Below are positions 1 to 9,006 of a DNA stretch of 64,000 bases, in pieces. Source of the stretch: an uncultured Jannaschia sp. (GTDB lineage Bacteria > Pseudomonadota > Alphaproteobacteria > Rhodobacterales > Rhodobacteraceae). A model generated the notes under the pieces. It was given only the letters and a program-made list of their open reading frames with translations, ran no database searches and was not told the origin of the DNA. The translations under genes and the position numbers were made by a program. The stretch covers positions 62,001-126,000 of the forward strand of contig NZ_CANLTR010000006.1 of NCBI RefSeq assembly GCF_947494055.1. Reading direction: 5' to 3'. Within the stretch, counting starts at the first letter, position 1. Each line of letters begins with the position of its first letter.

Positions 1-13
1 GCGTCGCGGTCTG

Positions 14-586
14 ATGCCGGATCTTGGCTACGGCTGCGCCTGCGGCAAGCTTCGCGGGACGGTGGCCGACGTCACGCCCGCCGCCTGCAGCCACGTCCTG
101 TGCCATTGCCACGATTGCCGGTCGGCCTACACGTATCTCGGCCACGAGGATCCCGGCGTCGTGGATCTCATCCAGACGAGTCAGGATCGCATCCGCGTGA
201 CCGAGGGCCGCGACAAGCTGCGGGCGTTCCGGCATACGCCTCGTGGTGCGCTCCGGTGGTACGCGGCCTGCTGCGACTTGCCGCTCTTCGTGACGCCGCT
301 GCGCCCGCGCCTCGTTCATGTCGGAATGAACGCCGATCGGCTGGACGACCCGGTGGCGATCGGCCCGGTTCGGGGCGAAGGCTTCATCCGGACGCCCGAC
401 GGCAAGGTCCGGCACAAGAACATCCTGTTCGTCGCGACGCGGCTCGTCTCGCGCGTAGTCGGTCGGAATGTCACCGGCGAATGGAGAGAAACGCCGTTCT
501 TCGATGCCGCCGGGGAGCCGGTCCGGGATCCGAAGATCCTCGCCCGGGCCGAGCGCAGCGAGGCGTTGTCCGCGTTGCGGCGCTGA
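14..586 (+). CDS. DUF6151-like (GFA-related) protein
   Basis: A 190-residue protein with an N-terminal cysteine cluster (CACGKLRG near residue 8, then CHCHDC near 31-36) resembling the zinc-binding core of glutathione-dependent formaldehyde-activating (GFA) proteins and the related DUF6151 family. Zinc binding is inferred from these cysteines; no substrate can be named. The C-terminal half has no motif I recognise. The ATG at 14 is the first start in the window and has no clear Shine-Dalgarno, so a start further upstream, outside the window, cannot be excluded. The gene converges on the symporter gene across a shared hairpin. Confidence 0.7.
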   Translation: MPDLGYGCACGKLRGTVADVTPAACSHVLCHCHDCRSAYTYLGHEDPGVVDLIQTSQDRIRVTEGRDKLRAFRHTPRGALRWYAACCDLPLFVTPLRPRLVHVGMNADRLDDPVAIGPVRGEGFIRTPDGKVRHKNILFVATRLVSRVVGRNVTGEWRETPFFDAAGEPVRDPKILARAERSEALSALRR

Positions 587-593
587 ACGCGAA

Positions 594-615
594 AAGGGCG
601 CCGCGCGGCGCCCTT
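594..615. terminator. Bidirectional hairpin terminator
   Basis: A near-perfect palindrome (AAGGGCGCC / GGCGCCCTT) lies between the convergent genes ending at 586 and 638. On the minus strand it is followed by TTTT, on the plus strand by a C/T-rich stretch. It is well placed to end transcription from both sides. Confidence 0.7.
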
Positions 616-637
616 CCCGTCTCTCCCTCGCCGCCCC

Positions 638-2191
638 TCAGGCCTTGAAGCGTCGAATCTGCCCGCCGCGCAGGCGATCCGAATAGGAGTCGAGCTCCCG
701 TTTCACGAGCTTCATCAGGAAGTAGAGCGCGAAGATGTTCACGACCGCCATCGAGAAGATCATCGCGTCCGAGAAGTCGATGACCGGCCCGAGGCTCGCC
801 GCCGCACCGATCACGGTGAAGATGCAGAAGATCACCTTGAAGGTCAGCTCCGACGTCCGACCCTCGCCGAACAGGTAGGTCCACGCTTTCAGCCCGTAAT
901 AGGACCACGAGATCATCGTGGAAAAGGCGAAGAGCACCACCGCCAGCGCGAGGACGTAGGGGAACCACCAGATCGCCGTCGCGAAGGCGGCCGAGGTGAG
1001 GGCCACGCCCGACGTGTCGCCGATGGTGCGGATCGCCGCGCCGGCCTCGTCGAGGACGAAGCGCCCGGTCTCGGGGTCGGTGATGAGCTGGCCCGAGATC
1101 GTGATGACGAGCGCCGTCATCGTGCAGATCACCACCGTGTCGATCAGCGGCTCCAGGAGCGAGACGAACCCTTCGGTGATCGGCTCGTTCGTGCGCACCG
1201 CGCTATGCGCGATCGCCGCCGAACCGACGCCTGCCTCGTTGGAGAAGGCCGCGCGCCGGAACCCTTGGATCAGTGCGCCGACGAGCCCGCCGGCAACCCC
1301 GAGCCCGGTGAAGGCGCCCGCGAAGATCTGTCCGAAGGCCGCGCCGATCATGTCGTAATTCGCGATCAGCACGATCAGCGCAGCGCCGACATAGAGAAGC
1401 CCCATGAATGGCACGATCTTCTCCGTCACGTGGGCGATCGACTTGATGCCGCCGACGATGACCGCGAAGACCACGCCCGCGAAGACGAGGCCGGTGATGA
1501 CGCCCGGGTAATCGCCGACGATGCCGGATATCTGCGCATGCGCCTGGTTGGCCTGGAACATGTTGCCCCCGCCGAGCGCGCCGAGGATGCAGAACACCGC
1601 GAAGAGGATCGCGAGGATGCGCCCGCCGGGCAGGCCGAGCTCGTCGAACCCTTTCTGCATGTAGTACATCGGCCCCCCGGAGACCGTGCCGTCGGGATAT
1701 TCGTTGCGGTACTTCACGCCGAGCGTGCATTCGGTGAACTTCGAGGCCATGCCGAGCAGCCCGGCGACGATCATCCAGAACGTCGCGCCGGGCCCGCCGA
1801 TACCGATCGCGACCGCGACTCCCGCGATGTTGCCCAGGCCCACCGTGCCCGAGAGTGCCGTCGCCAGAGCCTGGAAGTGGCTGACTTCGCCCGCGTCGTT
1901 CGGGTCGGAATAGTCACCCTTCACCAGCGCGATGGCGTGGCCGAAAAAGCGGAACTGCACGAAGCCGAAATAGATCGTGAAGATCGTCGCCGCGACGACG
2001 AGCCACATGACGATCCACGGGAAGTCCGTCCCCGGGAACGGCATGAAGATGAAGCTCACGTAAGGGCCCGTCACGTCGGAGAAGACGGCGTTGACGCGGT
2101 CATCGAGGCTCAGCGCCTCCTCCTGCGCGAAGGCCGCGCTTCCGAGGAGGGCCGCGGCGCTTGCGGCAAGGAATGTCGAAACAAGTCTCAT
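638..2191 (-). CDS. Alanine/glycine:cation symporter (AGCS family)
   Basis: A 517-residue, strongly hydrophobic protein of the AGCS family, which imports alanine or glycine with Na+ (or H+). The family hallmark FQALATALSGTVGLGNIAGV sits near residues 106-125, followed by many membrane helices. A signal-peptide-like leader (MRLVSTFLAAS...AFAQ) precedes a short periplasmic stretch before the first core helix, a feature of only some members. The start is backed by a strong Shine-Dalgarno (AAGGAGG) about 6 nt upstream. The stress-protein gene lies 11 nt upstream on the same strand, so the two are probably co-transcribed. Exact substrate is not shown by the sequence. Confidence 0.92.
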   Translation of the reverse strand: MRLVSTFLAASAAALLGSAAFAQEEALSLDDRVNAVFSDVTGPYVSFIFMPFPGTDFPWIVMWLVVAATIFTIYFGFVQFRFFGHAIALVKGDYSDPNDAGEVSHFQALATALSGTVGLGNIAGVAVAIGIGGPGATFWMIVAGLLGMASKFTECTLGVKYRNEYPDGTVSGGPMYYMQKGFDELGLPGGRILAILFAVFCILGALGGGNMFQANQAHAQISGIVGDYPGVITGLVFAGVVFAVIVGGIKSIAHVTEKIVPFMGLLYVGAALIVLIANYDMIGAAFGQIFAGAFTGLGVAGGLVGALIQGFRRAAFSNEAGVGSAAIAHSAVRTNEPITEGFVSLLEPLIDTVVICTMTALVITISGQLITDPETGRFVLDEAGAAIRTIGDTSGVALTSAAFATAIWWFPYVLALAVVLFAFSTMISWSYYGLKAWTYLFGEGRTSELTFKVIFCIFTVIGAAASLGPVIDFSDAMIFSMAVVNIFALYFLMKLVKRELDSYSDRLRGGQIRRFKA

Positions 2192-2202
2192 GCTGGCCTC
2201 CT

Positions 2203-2640
2203 TCAGGCGACGACGGTCACGGGCACGACGGCGCTCATGACGAGGTTGGAGGTGGAGGAACCGAAGACCCGCTGGACGAAGCCGCCCTCGGACATGCGGG
2301 CGACGATGATCTGTTCGACGCCCTCCTCGCCGGCGATGCGGTTCAACGTGTCGGCGACATCCCCGTGACGGACCAGGCCGCGTGCGGTCAGTCCCGCCGC
2401 CCGGAGCTTCGCGACGGCCGGATCGACCAGACGCTCCGTCGCGGTCGCGATCTCCTCCTCACGCCGGCGGTGACGCTGCGCGTTCTCCTCGGCCGTCTGG
2501 AAGGAATAGGGCGACCATTCGATCACGTAGGTCACGATGAGCTCGCAATCCCCGATCAGTTCGGCGAGATGCTGGGCATGGGCCAACGCCCTCTCGCCCG
2601 ACGCCTGGCCATCGAGGCCCACGACAAGTTTGACTGTCAT
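2203..2640 (-). CDS. Universal stress protein (UspA family)
   Basis: A 145-residue single-domain Usp protein. It starts MTVKLVVGLDG, giving the first beta strand and conserved aspartate, and ends with a glycine-containing loop and the ...VMSAVVPVTVVA strand typical of Usp domains. The ATP-binding G-x2-G-x9-G(S/T) pattern is only partly kept (GGFVQRVFGSS), so nucleotide binding is uncertain. I chose the ATG at 2640 because the 24 residues in frame upstream are Arg/Pro-rich and unlike the family. It immediately precedes the AGCS symporter gene. Such paired Usp domains may respond to energy or ion state, but that is inference. Confidence 0.85.
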   Translation of the reverse strand: MTVKLVVGLDGQASGERALAHAQHLAELIGDCELIVTYVIEWSPYSFQTAEENAQRHRRREEEIATATERLVDPAVAKLRAAGLTARGLVRHGDVADTLNRIAGEEGVEQIIVARMSEGGFVQRVFGSSTSNLVMSAVVPVTVVA

Positions 2641-2867
2641 TTTCCGTCTCCTCGAATGCGGCCGGACACGCGGTCTCCGCGACGGCGCCGGCAATCGTCC
2701 GGGCCAGCCCATCGCGCTGCCCCCGCGGAAGCCTAGGAGAATGGTTAACGGAAAGCGCCTGTCACGGATCGGTCACCACGATTTCCGACGGCAAACGCGG
2801 CAATTTTGCACTTGGGGCGCGCACGATGCCCTCCCCGCGCGCCCAAGTCGAACGAAGACGCGGCCGA

Positions 2868-3653
2868 TCAGTGGCCGAGGATCTGGCTCAGGAACAGCTT
2901 GGTGCGTTCGTTCTGCGGGTTCCTGAAGAACGCCTCGGGCTCGTTCTGCTCCACGATCTGGCCGGCATCCATGAAGATCACCCGGTTCGCGACCTGCCGG
3001 GCGAAGCCCATCTCGTGGGTGACGCAGATCATCGTCATGCCTTCCTCGGCGAGCTGGATCATCGTGTCCAGCACCTCCTTGATCATCTCGGGATCGAGCG
3101 CGGAGGTCGGTTCGTCGAAAAGCATGATCCGCGGCCGCATGCACAGGCTGCGGGCGATGGCCACCCGCTGCTGCTGACCGCCGGAGAGCTGACCGGGATA
3201 CTTGTTGGCCTGATCGGGGATCTTGACCTTCTCGAGGAAGTACATCGCCGTCTTCTCGGCCTCGCGCTTCGGGATCTTTCGGACCCAGATCGGCGCGAGC
3301 GTGCAGTTCTCGAGGATGGTCAGGTGCGGGAACAGGTTGAAGTGCTGGAAGCACATCCCGACCTCGGACCGGATCTTGTCGATGTTCTTGAGGTCCGACG
3401 ACAGCGGCGTGCCGTCCACGACGATCGAGCCCTGCTGGTGCTCCTCCAGCGCGTTGATGCAGCGGATCAGCGTCGACTTGCCCGAGCCCGACGGGCCGCA
3501 GATCACGATCCGTTCGCCGCGCTGCACGGTCAGGTCGATGTCGCGCAGCACGTGGAACGCACCGTACCACTTGTTCATGTTGCGGATCTCGATGGCGACC
3601 TCGTCGGAGATCTCCATCTGCGGCGTTGCCGTATCCGTGTCGGTCATGGCCAT
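2868..3653 (-). CDS. bztD: Polar amino acid ABC transporter ATPase (BztD/AapP-like)
   Basis: A 261-residue ABC ATPase of the polar amino acid family. Visible are Walker A (GPSGSGKST), signature ([15 protein letters not shown]), Walker B ([14 protein letters not shown]) and the H-loop histidine (VTHEMGFAR). It is the last gene of a four-gene set: binding protein, two long permeases and this ATPase. The set matches the bztABCD transporter for glutamate, glutamine, aspartate and asparagine described in Rhodobacter capsulatus and the aapJQMP system of rhizobia. It lies 10 nt after the permease gene. A second ATG two codons in (3647) is an equally possible start. Confidence 0.93.
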   Translation of the reverse strand: MAMTDTDTATPQMEISDEVAIEIRNMNKWYGAFHVLRDIDLTVQRGERIVICGPSGSGKSTLIRCINALEEHQQGSIVVDGTPLSSDLKNIDKIRSEVGMCFQHFNLFPHLTILENCTLAPIWVRKIPKREAEKTAMYFLEKVKIPDQANKYPGQLSGGQQQRVAIARSLCMRPRIMLFDEPTSALDPEMIKEVLDTMIQLAEEGMTMICVTHEMGFARQVANRVIFMDAGQIVEQNEPEAFFRNPQNERTKLFLSQILGH

Positions 3654-3663
3654 GTGACTACCC

Positions 3664-4962
3664 TCAACGATGGTCGGTATGCAGCTGGCGTTCGAGCCAC
3701 TGCGAGTATTGCGAGATGCCGTAGCAGACGGTGAAGAACATGATGCAGGCCGCGGCCCAAAGCTCCCAGTAGATGCCGGCCCAGGCGGTCGAGGCGAGGA
3801 TCGGACCGCGGATCATGCCGACGAGGTCGAACATCGAGATCACCGAGACGAGCGTCGTGTCCTTGAAGAGCCCGACCGCGACGTTGACGATGCCCGGGAT
3901 CGAGATCTTCAGCGCCTGCGGCAGGATGATGAGCCGCATCGCCTGCGCGTAATCGAGGCCGAGGCTGTCGGCGGCCTCGTACTGACCCTTCGGCAAGGCG
4001 GCGAGCCCGCCCCGGATCACCTCCGCGATATAGGCCGAGGCGAAGAGCGTGATCATGATGATGACGCGCAGGATGAGGTCGAAATTCGCGTCCGGCGGCA
4101 GGAAGAAGGCCAGAACAACGTTCGCCACGAAAAGCAGCGTGATGAGCGGCACGCCCCGGACGAACTCGATGAAGACGACGCAGAAGCCTTTCACCACCGG
4201 CAGCCGCGACTGCCGCCCGAGCGCGAGCAGGATCCCGAAGGGAAGCGACAGGGACACGCAGACGATCCCGAGGATGAGGTTGAGCATGAAGCCTCCCATC
4301 GCCCGGCTTACCACGGCCTCGAGGCGGGCGAAGCGGGGGAACTCGCCGGCGAGGAGCCCTCCGAACCACCAGACCGCGACCGCGGCCAGCAATCCCGCGG
4401 CGAGGCCCAGGACGAAGCCGCGCCGTTCGACGATCGAGAACGCGAGATAGCCGGCGAGGAAGCCCAGAGCGGCGAAGAGCGGCGTGAGGATCGTGCCGCC
4501 CCAGATGAGCCAGTAGGCCAGGAACGGATAGATCGCGGTCACGATCAGCGTCCAGCGCGGCAGGAACATGATGAAGAGCGCGGGCGGCACCGCCACGAAG
4601 AGCAGGAAGAACGCGAGGACGGGACGCCACCGTAGGTAATCCGGGTACTGGAACCCGAAAAGGAGTTGCGGCCAGCGTTCCCGCAGGACGGAGAAACAAC
4701 CGCCGCCATTGCCCTGCAGGATCTCACGGCATTCCGCGAGGGAACTGCCCTGCCACGTTCCATTGACGACCCAGGGGACGAGGCCCGACAGCAGGACCCA
4801 GAGCACGTAGAGCGCGACTAGCGTGAGGATGGCGTTGAACCAGGTCGCAAACAGGTTCTCACGGAGCCATCGAACGGCGCCGGTCTCGCGGGCGGGCGGC
4901 GGCGCGGGCGGGATCACGCTCTCGCGGACGAAGGCGACGGATTCGGCGTGGGTGTCGCTCAT
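3664..4962 (-). CDS. bztC: Polar amino acid ABC permease (BztC/AapM-like)
   Basis: A 432-residue inner-membrane permease. The N-terminal half holds extra transmembrane helices and a periplasmic loop (residues about 60-110), and the C-terminal 220 residues form the HisM-type permease domain with the EAA loop ([22 protein letters not shown]), where the ATPase docks. The long N-terminal extension distinguishes the Bzt/Aap permeases from ordinary 220-residue HisM/HisQ proteins. The gene is one base from the upstream permease stop, consistent with translational coupling and heterodimer formation. Confidence 0.93.
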   Translation of the reverse strand: MSDTHAESVAFVRESVIPPAPPPARETGAVRWLRENLFATWFNAILTLVALYVLWVLLSGLVPWVVNGTWQGSSLAECREILQGNGGGCFSVLRERWPQLLFGFQYPDYLRWRPVLAFFLLFVAVPPALFIMFLPRWTLIVTAIYPFLAYWLIWGGTILTPLFAALGFLAGYLAFSIVERRGFVLGLAAGLLAAVAVWWFGGLLAGEFPRFARLEAVVSRAMGGFMLNLILGIVCVSLSLPFGILLALGRQSRLPVVKGFCVVFIEFVRGVPLITLLFVANVVLAFFLPPDANFDLILRVIIMITLFASAYIAEVIRGGLAALPKGQYEAADSLGLDYAQAMRLIILPQALKISIPGIVNVAVGLFKDTTLVSVISMFDLVGMIRGPILASTAWAGIYWELWAAACIMFFTVCYGISQYSQWLERQLHTDHR

Positions 4963-4963
4963 C

Positions 4964-6250
4964 TCAGCGCTCCTTCAGGGCGACGGACGCGTTGTAGGCG
5001 TTCATGACGGCGGAGATGACGAGGCTGAAGACAAGATAGAAGGCCATCAGCAGCAGGATGCATTCCAGCGCCCGCCCGGTCTGGTTCAGGGTGATCCCCC
5101 CCAGCGTGCCGGTGAGGTCCATGTAGCCCACGGCAATCGCCAGCGAGGTGTTCTTGGTGATGTTCAGGTATTGCGAGATGAGCGGCGGGATGATGATCCG
5201 GAGCGCCTGCGGCAGGACGACGAGGGACATGACGCGTCCCGGTCGAAGGCCGAGCGCGGCGGCCGCCTCCGTCTGGCCCCGGCTGATGGCGAGGATGCCG
5301 GCGCGCACGTTCTCGGCGATGAAGGCGCCGGTATAGACGGAAAGGGCGAACCAGAGCGCGATGAGCGAGTTCCGGGCGAGGATGCCGCCCTGGAAATTGA
5401 AGCCGCGCAGTTCCGGCACTTCCCACCGGAGCCCGAGGATCACGAGCGTGACCACGATCGGCACGAACCAGAGCCCGAGATTGACCCAGAGGGTGGTAGG
5501 CCGGACGCCCGTCGCATTCTGCCGCTTCGTCGCCCAGGCGTTGACGGCCCGCACCGCGAAGAACGACGTAACGAGAACGGCCAGCACGATCAGCCAGTTC
5601 GCGTTGCTCGCGACCTCCTGCGCGACCGGGGCGGCCGCGTCGGCCGGGACCTCGTCGGCGACGGCGCCGATGCCGTTCGTGAAGTAGGGGCGCGGCAGGT
5701 AGAAGCCGCGGTTCGTGATCGCCGCGACCCCGAAGATCGGCGAGGCCTCGGGGTTGTCCCCGCGGAAGGCGCTCGGCTGGGGGAACACGTTCGCGGAGAT
5801 CGTGAAGATGATCAGGATCCAGATCAGCACCGGAATGTTGCGGAACATCTCCACGTAGATCGCCATCAGCTTCCGGACGATCCAGTTGTTCGACAACCGC
5901 AACACGCCGGCGATGACGCCGAGGACGGTCGCGGTCGCGCAGGCGAGGAACGCAACGATCAGCGTGTTGATGGCGCCGATGAAGGCGGCCCGAAGATGCG
6001 ACGACTGGCTGGTGTAGGGGATCGGCTGCTGGTTGATGTCGTAGCCCGCCGGATCGGCGAGGAAGCCGAAATCGATGCCGGCCTGTCGGAGCACGGGATT
6101 GCGGATCGCGTTGCTCGCGAGCCACCCGAAGAACAGGATCAGGGCGATCAGCGCGATGGCCTGAAACGTGTAGGACCTGTAGCGCTTGTCGCGGACGAGG
6201 AGGCTCAGCCTGAAGCCGTCCGCGCGCGGCGGATCACTCAGTGTCGTCAT
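4964..6250 (-). CDS. bztB: Polar amino acid ABC permease (BztB/AapQ-like)
   Basis: A 428-residue permease paired with the one downstream. It has a hydrophobic N-terminal segment (about residues 28-48), a long periplasmic insert containing conserved-looking aromatic stretches, and a C-terminal binding-protein-dependent permease domain with the EAA-type loop AISRGQTEAAAALGLRPGRV. Length and domain layout fit BztB/AapQ. It follows the binding-protein gene after a 148-nt gap that contains a stable hairpin, a usual device for making more binding protein than permease. Confidence 0.92.
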   Translation of the reverse strand: MTTLSDPPRADGFRLSLLVRDKRYRSYTFQAIALIALILFFGWLASNAIRNPVLRQAGIDFGFLADPAGYDINQQPIPYTSQSSHLRAAFIGAINTLIVAFLACATATVLGVIAGVLRLSNNWIVRKLMAIYVEMFRNIPVLIWILIIFTISANVFPQPSAFRGDNPEASPIFGVAAITNRGFYLPRPYFTNGIGAVADEVPADAAAPVAQEVASNANWLIVLAVLVTSFFAVRAVNAWATKRQNATGVRPTTLWVNLGLWFVPIVVTLVILGLRWEVPELRGFNFQGGILARNSLIALWFALSVYTGAFIAENVRAGILAISRGQTEAAAALGLRPGRVMSLVVLPQALRIIIPPLISQYLNITKNTSLAIAVGYMDLTGTLGGITLNQTGRALECILLLMAFYLVFSLVISAVMNAYNASVALKER

Positions 6251-6359
6251 ATGTGTTCCCCGTGTTCCGCCGGCTTATCGGACGGGGCGCGTTTCGGCCT
6301 TCTCGTCCGTCGGGCCGTGGATCGACCCGTTCATGCCCGTGGAGGATTCTTGATGCGAG

Positions 6360-6386
6360 AGGGGCGCGGGTGATGCCCGCGCCCCT
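6360..6386 (-). terminator. Intercistronic stem-loop after the binding-protein gene
   Basis: A perfect 11-bp stem (AGGGGCGCGGG / CCCGCGCCCCT) with loop TGATG lies 12 nt beyond the bztA stop codon. No U-tract follows on the minus strand, so it is more likely a leaky terminator or a 3' stabiliser of bztA mRNA than a full stop. Confidence 0.6.
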
Positions 6387-6398
6387 CCCCGTCTCGTC

Positions 6399-7418
6399 TT
6401 ACCGGAACGGCGGCGCGTATTGCAGGCCGCCTTCGGTGTAGAGCGCGTTCAGACCCCGCTCCAGTCCGACGGGGCTATCCTCGCCGATGTTGCGGGAGAA
6501 GATCTCGCCGTAATTGCCGACGGCCGCGATCGCGTCCTTGGCCCAGCTGTTCTCGAGGCCGATCATCGCGCCGAGCTCACCCTCGGTGCCGAGAAGACGG
6601 TTCACCTCGGGGTTGTCGCCGGCTTCCGCCGCCATCTCCTCGACGTTGTCCTGGGTGACGCCGTATTGCTCCGCCGCGACGAGCGCGAAGTAGGTCCAGC
6701 GGACGATGTCGCCCCATTCGCTGTCGCCGTGGCGCACGAGGGGGCCGAGCGGCTCCTTCGAGATGACCTCGGGCAGGATCACGTAATCGTCGGGCGACGG
6801 GTAGGTCACGCGGACCGAGGCCAAGGCAGAACGGTCGGTCGTGTAGACGTCGCAGGCGCCGGCGAGGAACTGGGTCCGTGCCTCTGCCTCGGTCTCGATC
6901 GGGACCGGCTCGTAGGACATGTCGTTGACGCGGAAATAGTCCGCGAGGTTCAGCTCGGTCGTCGTGCCGGTCTGGATGCAGATGGTGGCGCCGTCGAGCT
7001 CCGTGGCGGAGGACACGCCGAGGGCGGTGGGGACGATGAAGCCCTGTCCGTCGTAGTAGTTCACCCCGACGAAATCGAACTTCAGGTCCGTGTCACGCGA
7101 GAACGTCCAGGTCGTGTTGCGTGCCAGCAGGTCGACCTCGCCCGAGGCGAGCGCGGTGAAGCGGGTCTTGCCGGTGGTCGAGATGAAGTTGACCGCCTCC
7201 GGATCGCCCAGCACGGCGGCGGCGACGGCCCGGCAGACGGAGACGTCGAAGCCTTGCCACTCGCCGTTCGCGTCCGGCGCGGCGAAGCCCGGCACGCCGG
7301 TGTTGACCCCGCAATTCAGCGACCCGCGCGCCTTCACGTCGTCGAGCGTCGCGGCGGACGCTCCGGCGGCGGCGAGGCCGGCGAAGGCCAGCGTGCCGAG
7401 AAGGACGGAATTCTTCAT
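6399..7418 (-). CDS. bztA: Periplasmic amino acid-binding protein (BztA/AapJ-like)
   Basis: A 339-residue solute-binding protein with a clear signal peptide (MKNSVLLGTLAFAGLAAAGASA, cleavage predicted after ASA). The mature protein starts ATLDDVKARGSLNCGVN and has the bacterial extracellular binding family 3 fold, with GFAAPDANGEWQGFDVSVCRAV typical of AapJ/BztA. It would capture glutamate, glutamine, aspartate or asparagine for the downstream permeases. I chose ATG 7418: it has a Shine-Dalgarno AGGAAGAGG upstream, and the in-frame extension to 7733 is low-complexity and not protein-like. A 218-nt upstream gap would hold the operon promoter; it contains an imperfect GTGAGG...CCTCAC repeat at about 7500-7522 but no convincing -35/-10 pair. 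Confidence 0.93.
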   Translation of the reverse strand: MKNSVLLGTLAFAGLAAAGASAATLDDVKARGSLNCGVNTGVPGFAAPDANGEWQGFDVSVCRAVAAAVLGDPEAVNFISTTGKTRFTALASGEVDLLARNTTWTFSRDTDLKFDFVGVNYYDGQGFIVPTALGVSSATELDGATICIQTGTTTELNLADYFRVNDMSYEPVPIETEAEARTQFLAGACDVYTTDRSALASVRVTYPSPDDYVILPEVISKEPLGPLVRHGDSEWGDIVRWTYFALVAAEQYGVTQDNVEEMAAEAGDNPEVNRLLGTEGELGAMIGLENSWAKDAIAAVGNYGEIFSRNIGEDSPVGLERGLNALYTEGGLQYAPPFR

Positions 7419-7636
7419 GGATATACCTCTTCCTGTTGATCCGCCCGCACGCGCGAACGGGGTCGGGACCGAAAAACATACGGGCCGACCGGTTTTGACG
7501 TGAGGATGCTTGATCCCCTCACTGCGCGGAAAGAGGCCAGATGGGGGGCCGAAGGTCAAGGGAGATACCTTCGACCGATCCGGTCGGACGCGGCGGAAGC
7601 GTCCGAATTGTGCGTCGGATCGACCGGATTGCCGCG

Positions 7637-8347
7637 TCAGGCGCCGTTCAGCCGCTCCAGGTATCGCGCCGCCTGGAGGAATGCGGCCCGCCGGATCGCC
7701 ACGCGTTCGGCCTCCTCGGCGTCGAGGCCCCATTGCTCGGCCTGCCAGTCCTCGTCGACCCGGGAGGCCGCCCAGAGCGCCTCCGCGTCCTGCCCGTCCA
7801 TCGCCGCAAGACCGATGACGAGGCTCCCCGACAGCGACACGAACTCCGACAGGGCCGTCAGCTCCCAGACGGAGAACGTCGCGACCCGGCGTCGCAGGGC
7901 ATCGAGCGCGCTATCCGGCTGTTCGACGGGAATGACGCCTTCGGTCAGAACGAGGCGGGCGCCGAGCGCGGAGGCGGCCCAGGCGAGCAGCGGGTCCCAG
8001 GCCGAAGCCTGCCGCGCCTTGAGCGCGTCCGGCCCCGCGGCCCGGTAGCACAGCAGGTCCGAGCCGCCGTATTCCGCCAGACCCGCGGCGACCTCGGCCC
8101 GTTGCGGCACGACCTTGTCGAGCGTCGCGTTGGCCGCCCGCGTCAGCGGCATCGACAGCGGATCGATCCGCTCGCCCTGTGTGCGCCATTCGTCGGCGAT
8201 CCCTTCGGCCAGTGCGCGGGACGGCACGACGAGTTCCGTCTTCAGCGGCGTGCGGACCGACCGGCCGTCGAGGCGAACGGCATGGCCCTGCGGCACGGAC
8301 TCCACGCGCGCGTCCGTCCAGAACCGTTTGGGGGCCCATTCGCTCAC
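7637..8347 (-). CDS. ATP12-family chaperone (F1-ATPase assembly)
   Basis: A 236-residue protein of the ATP12 family. In mitochondria ATP12 binds the F1 alpha subunit during ATP synthase assembly; alphaproteobacteria keep homologues. Recognisable are the N-terminal KRFWTDARV stretch, the beta-rich VRLDGRSVRTPLKTELVVPS segment and the acidic WGLDAEEAERVAIRRAAFLQAARYL C-terminal region. The start is GTG at 8347, which overlaps the HAD gene stop as GTGA, implying coupled translation. The longer in-frame extension to 8602 is antisense to the HAD gene's own coding and is not credible. It is the last gene of a five-gene string. Confidence 0.85.
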   Translation of the reverse strand: MSEWAPKRFWTDARVESVPQGHAVRLDGRSVRTPLKTELVVPSRALAEGIADEWRTQGERIDPLSMPLTRAANATLDKVVPQRAEVAAGLAEYGGSDLLCYRAAGPDALKARQASAWDPLLAWAASALGARLVLTEGVIPVEQPDSALDALRRRVATFSVWELTALSEFVSLSGSLVIGLAAMDGQDAEALWAASRVDEDWQAEQWGLDAEEAERVAIRRAAFLQAARYLERLNGA

Positions 8348-9006
8348 GTCAGGCGCGCCTCGATCAGCGCCGTGAGCGACGCGAAGTCGGACACGATCGG
8401 GCTGGCCCCAGCCGCCGCGAGCGCATCGGCCGTGTGAAATCCCCAGTCCACGCCCACCATCGGGACGCCCGCGGCGGCGGCCATCGCGGCATCGAATGTC
8501 GTATCGCCGATCATCATCGACCGGCCCGGCTCGGTCGCCGTCTCCAGAAGCGCGCGCTCGATCATCGAGGGATGCGGCTTCGACGGATGATCGTCGGCGC
8601 ATTGCAGCGTCGCGAAGAGGTCGTCCCAGCCCTTCGCCGCGATCAGGCGGTCGAGGCCGCGCCGCGACTTGCCCGTGGCGATGCCAAGGATGACGCCGAC
8701 GCTGCGCAAACGCTCGAGTCCCTCGACCACGCCCGGATAAAGCATCGTCTCGCCGTACTCGGCTGCCGTCGGCCCGTAGGCGCTGCGATAGCCCGCGACA
8801 ATCTCCGCCCGCGTCGCTTCGTCGACGCCGGGCGTCAGCCGGGCGACGAGGATCGGCAGCGACAGGCCGACGCCCGACAGGATCTCGCGCCGGTCGGGAA
8901 CGGGCCGGTCGACCGCCGCGAAGGCCTGCGCCATCGTGGCGACGATCACCGCCTGACTGTCGACCAGCGTGCCGTCCACGTCGAAGATCGCCAGCCCTTC
9001 AGACAA
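8344..9006 (-). CDS. HAD-IA hydrolase, phosphoglycolate phosphatase-like
   Basis: A 220-residue haloacid-dehalogenase phosphatase. Motif I is FDVDGTLVDSQ (catalytic aspartates at about residues 9 and 11), motif II lies around GIATGKSRRGL, a lysine follows in HPSKPHPSMI, and motif IV is MIGDTTFDAAMA. The alpha-helical cap between motifs I and II marks class IA, like Gph. The start codon is TTG at 9006; no ATG is available before motif I, and the sequence TTGTCTGA overlaps the upstream rluC stop. Substrate is not shown. The family often hydrolyses phosphoglycolate or other small phosphate esters. Confidence 0.85.
   Translation of the reverse strand: MSEGLAIFDVDGTLVDSQAVIVATMAQAFAAVDRPVPDRREILSGVGLSLPILVARLTPGVDEATRAEIVAGYRSAYGPTAAEYGETMLYPGVVEGLERLRSVGVILGIATGKSRRGLDRLIAAKGWDDLFATLQCADDHPSKPHPSMIERALLETATEPGRSMMIGDTTFDAAMAAAAGVPMVGVDWGFHTADALAAAGASPIVSDFASLTALIEARLT

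Noticed and set aside
1205-2368. 387-codon plus-strand frame opposite the AGCS symporter
   Set aside because: Antisense shadow with no recognisable domain.
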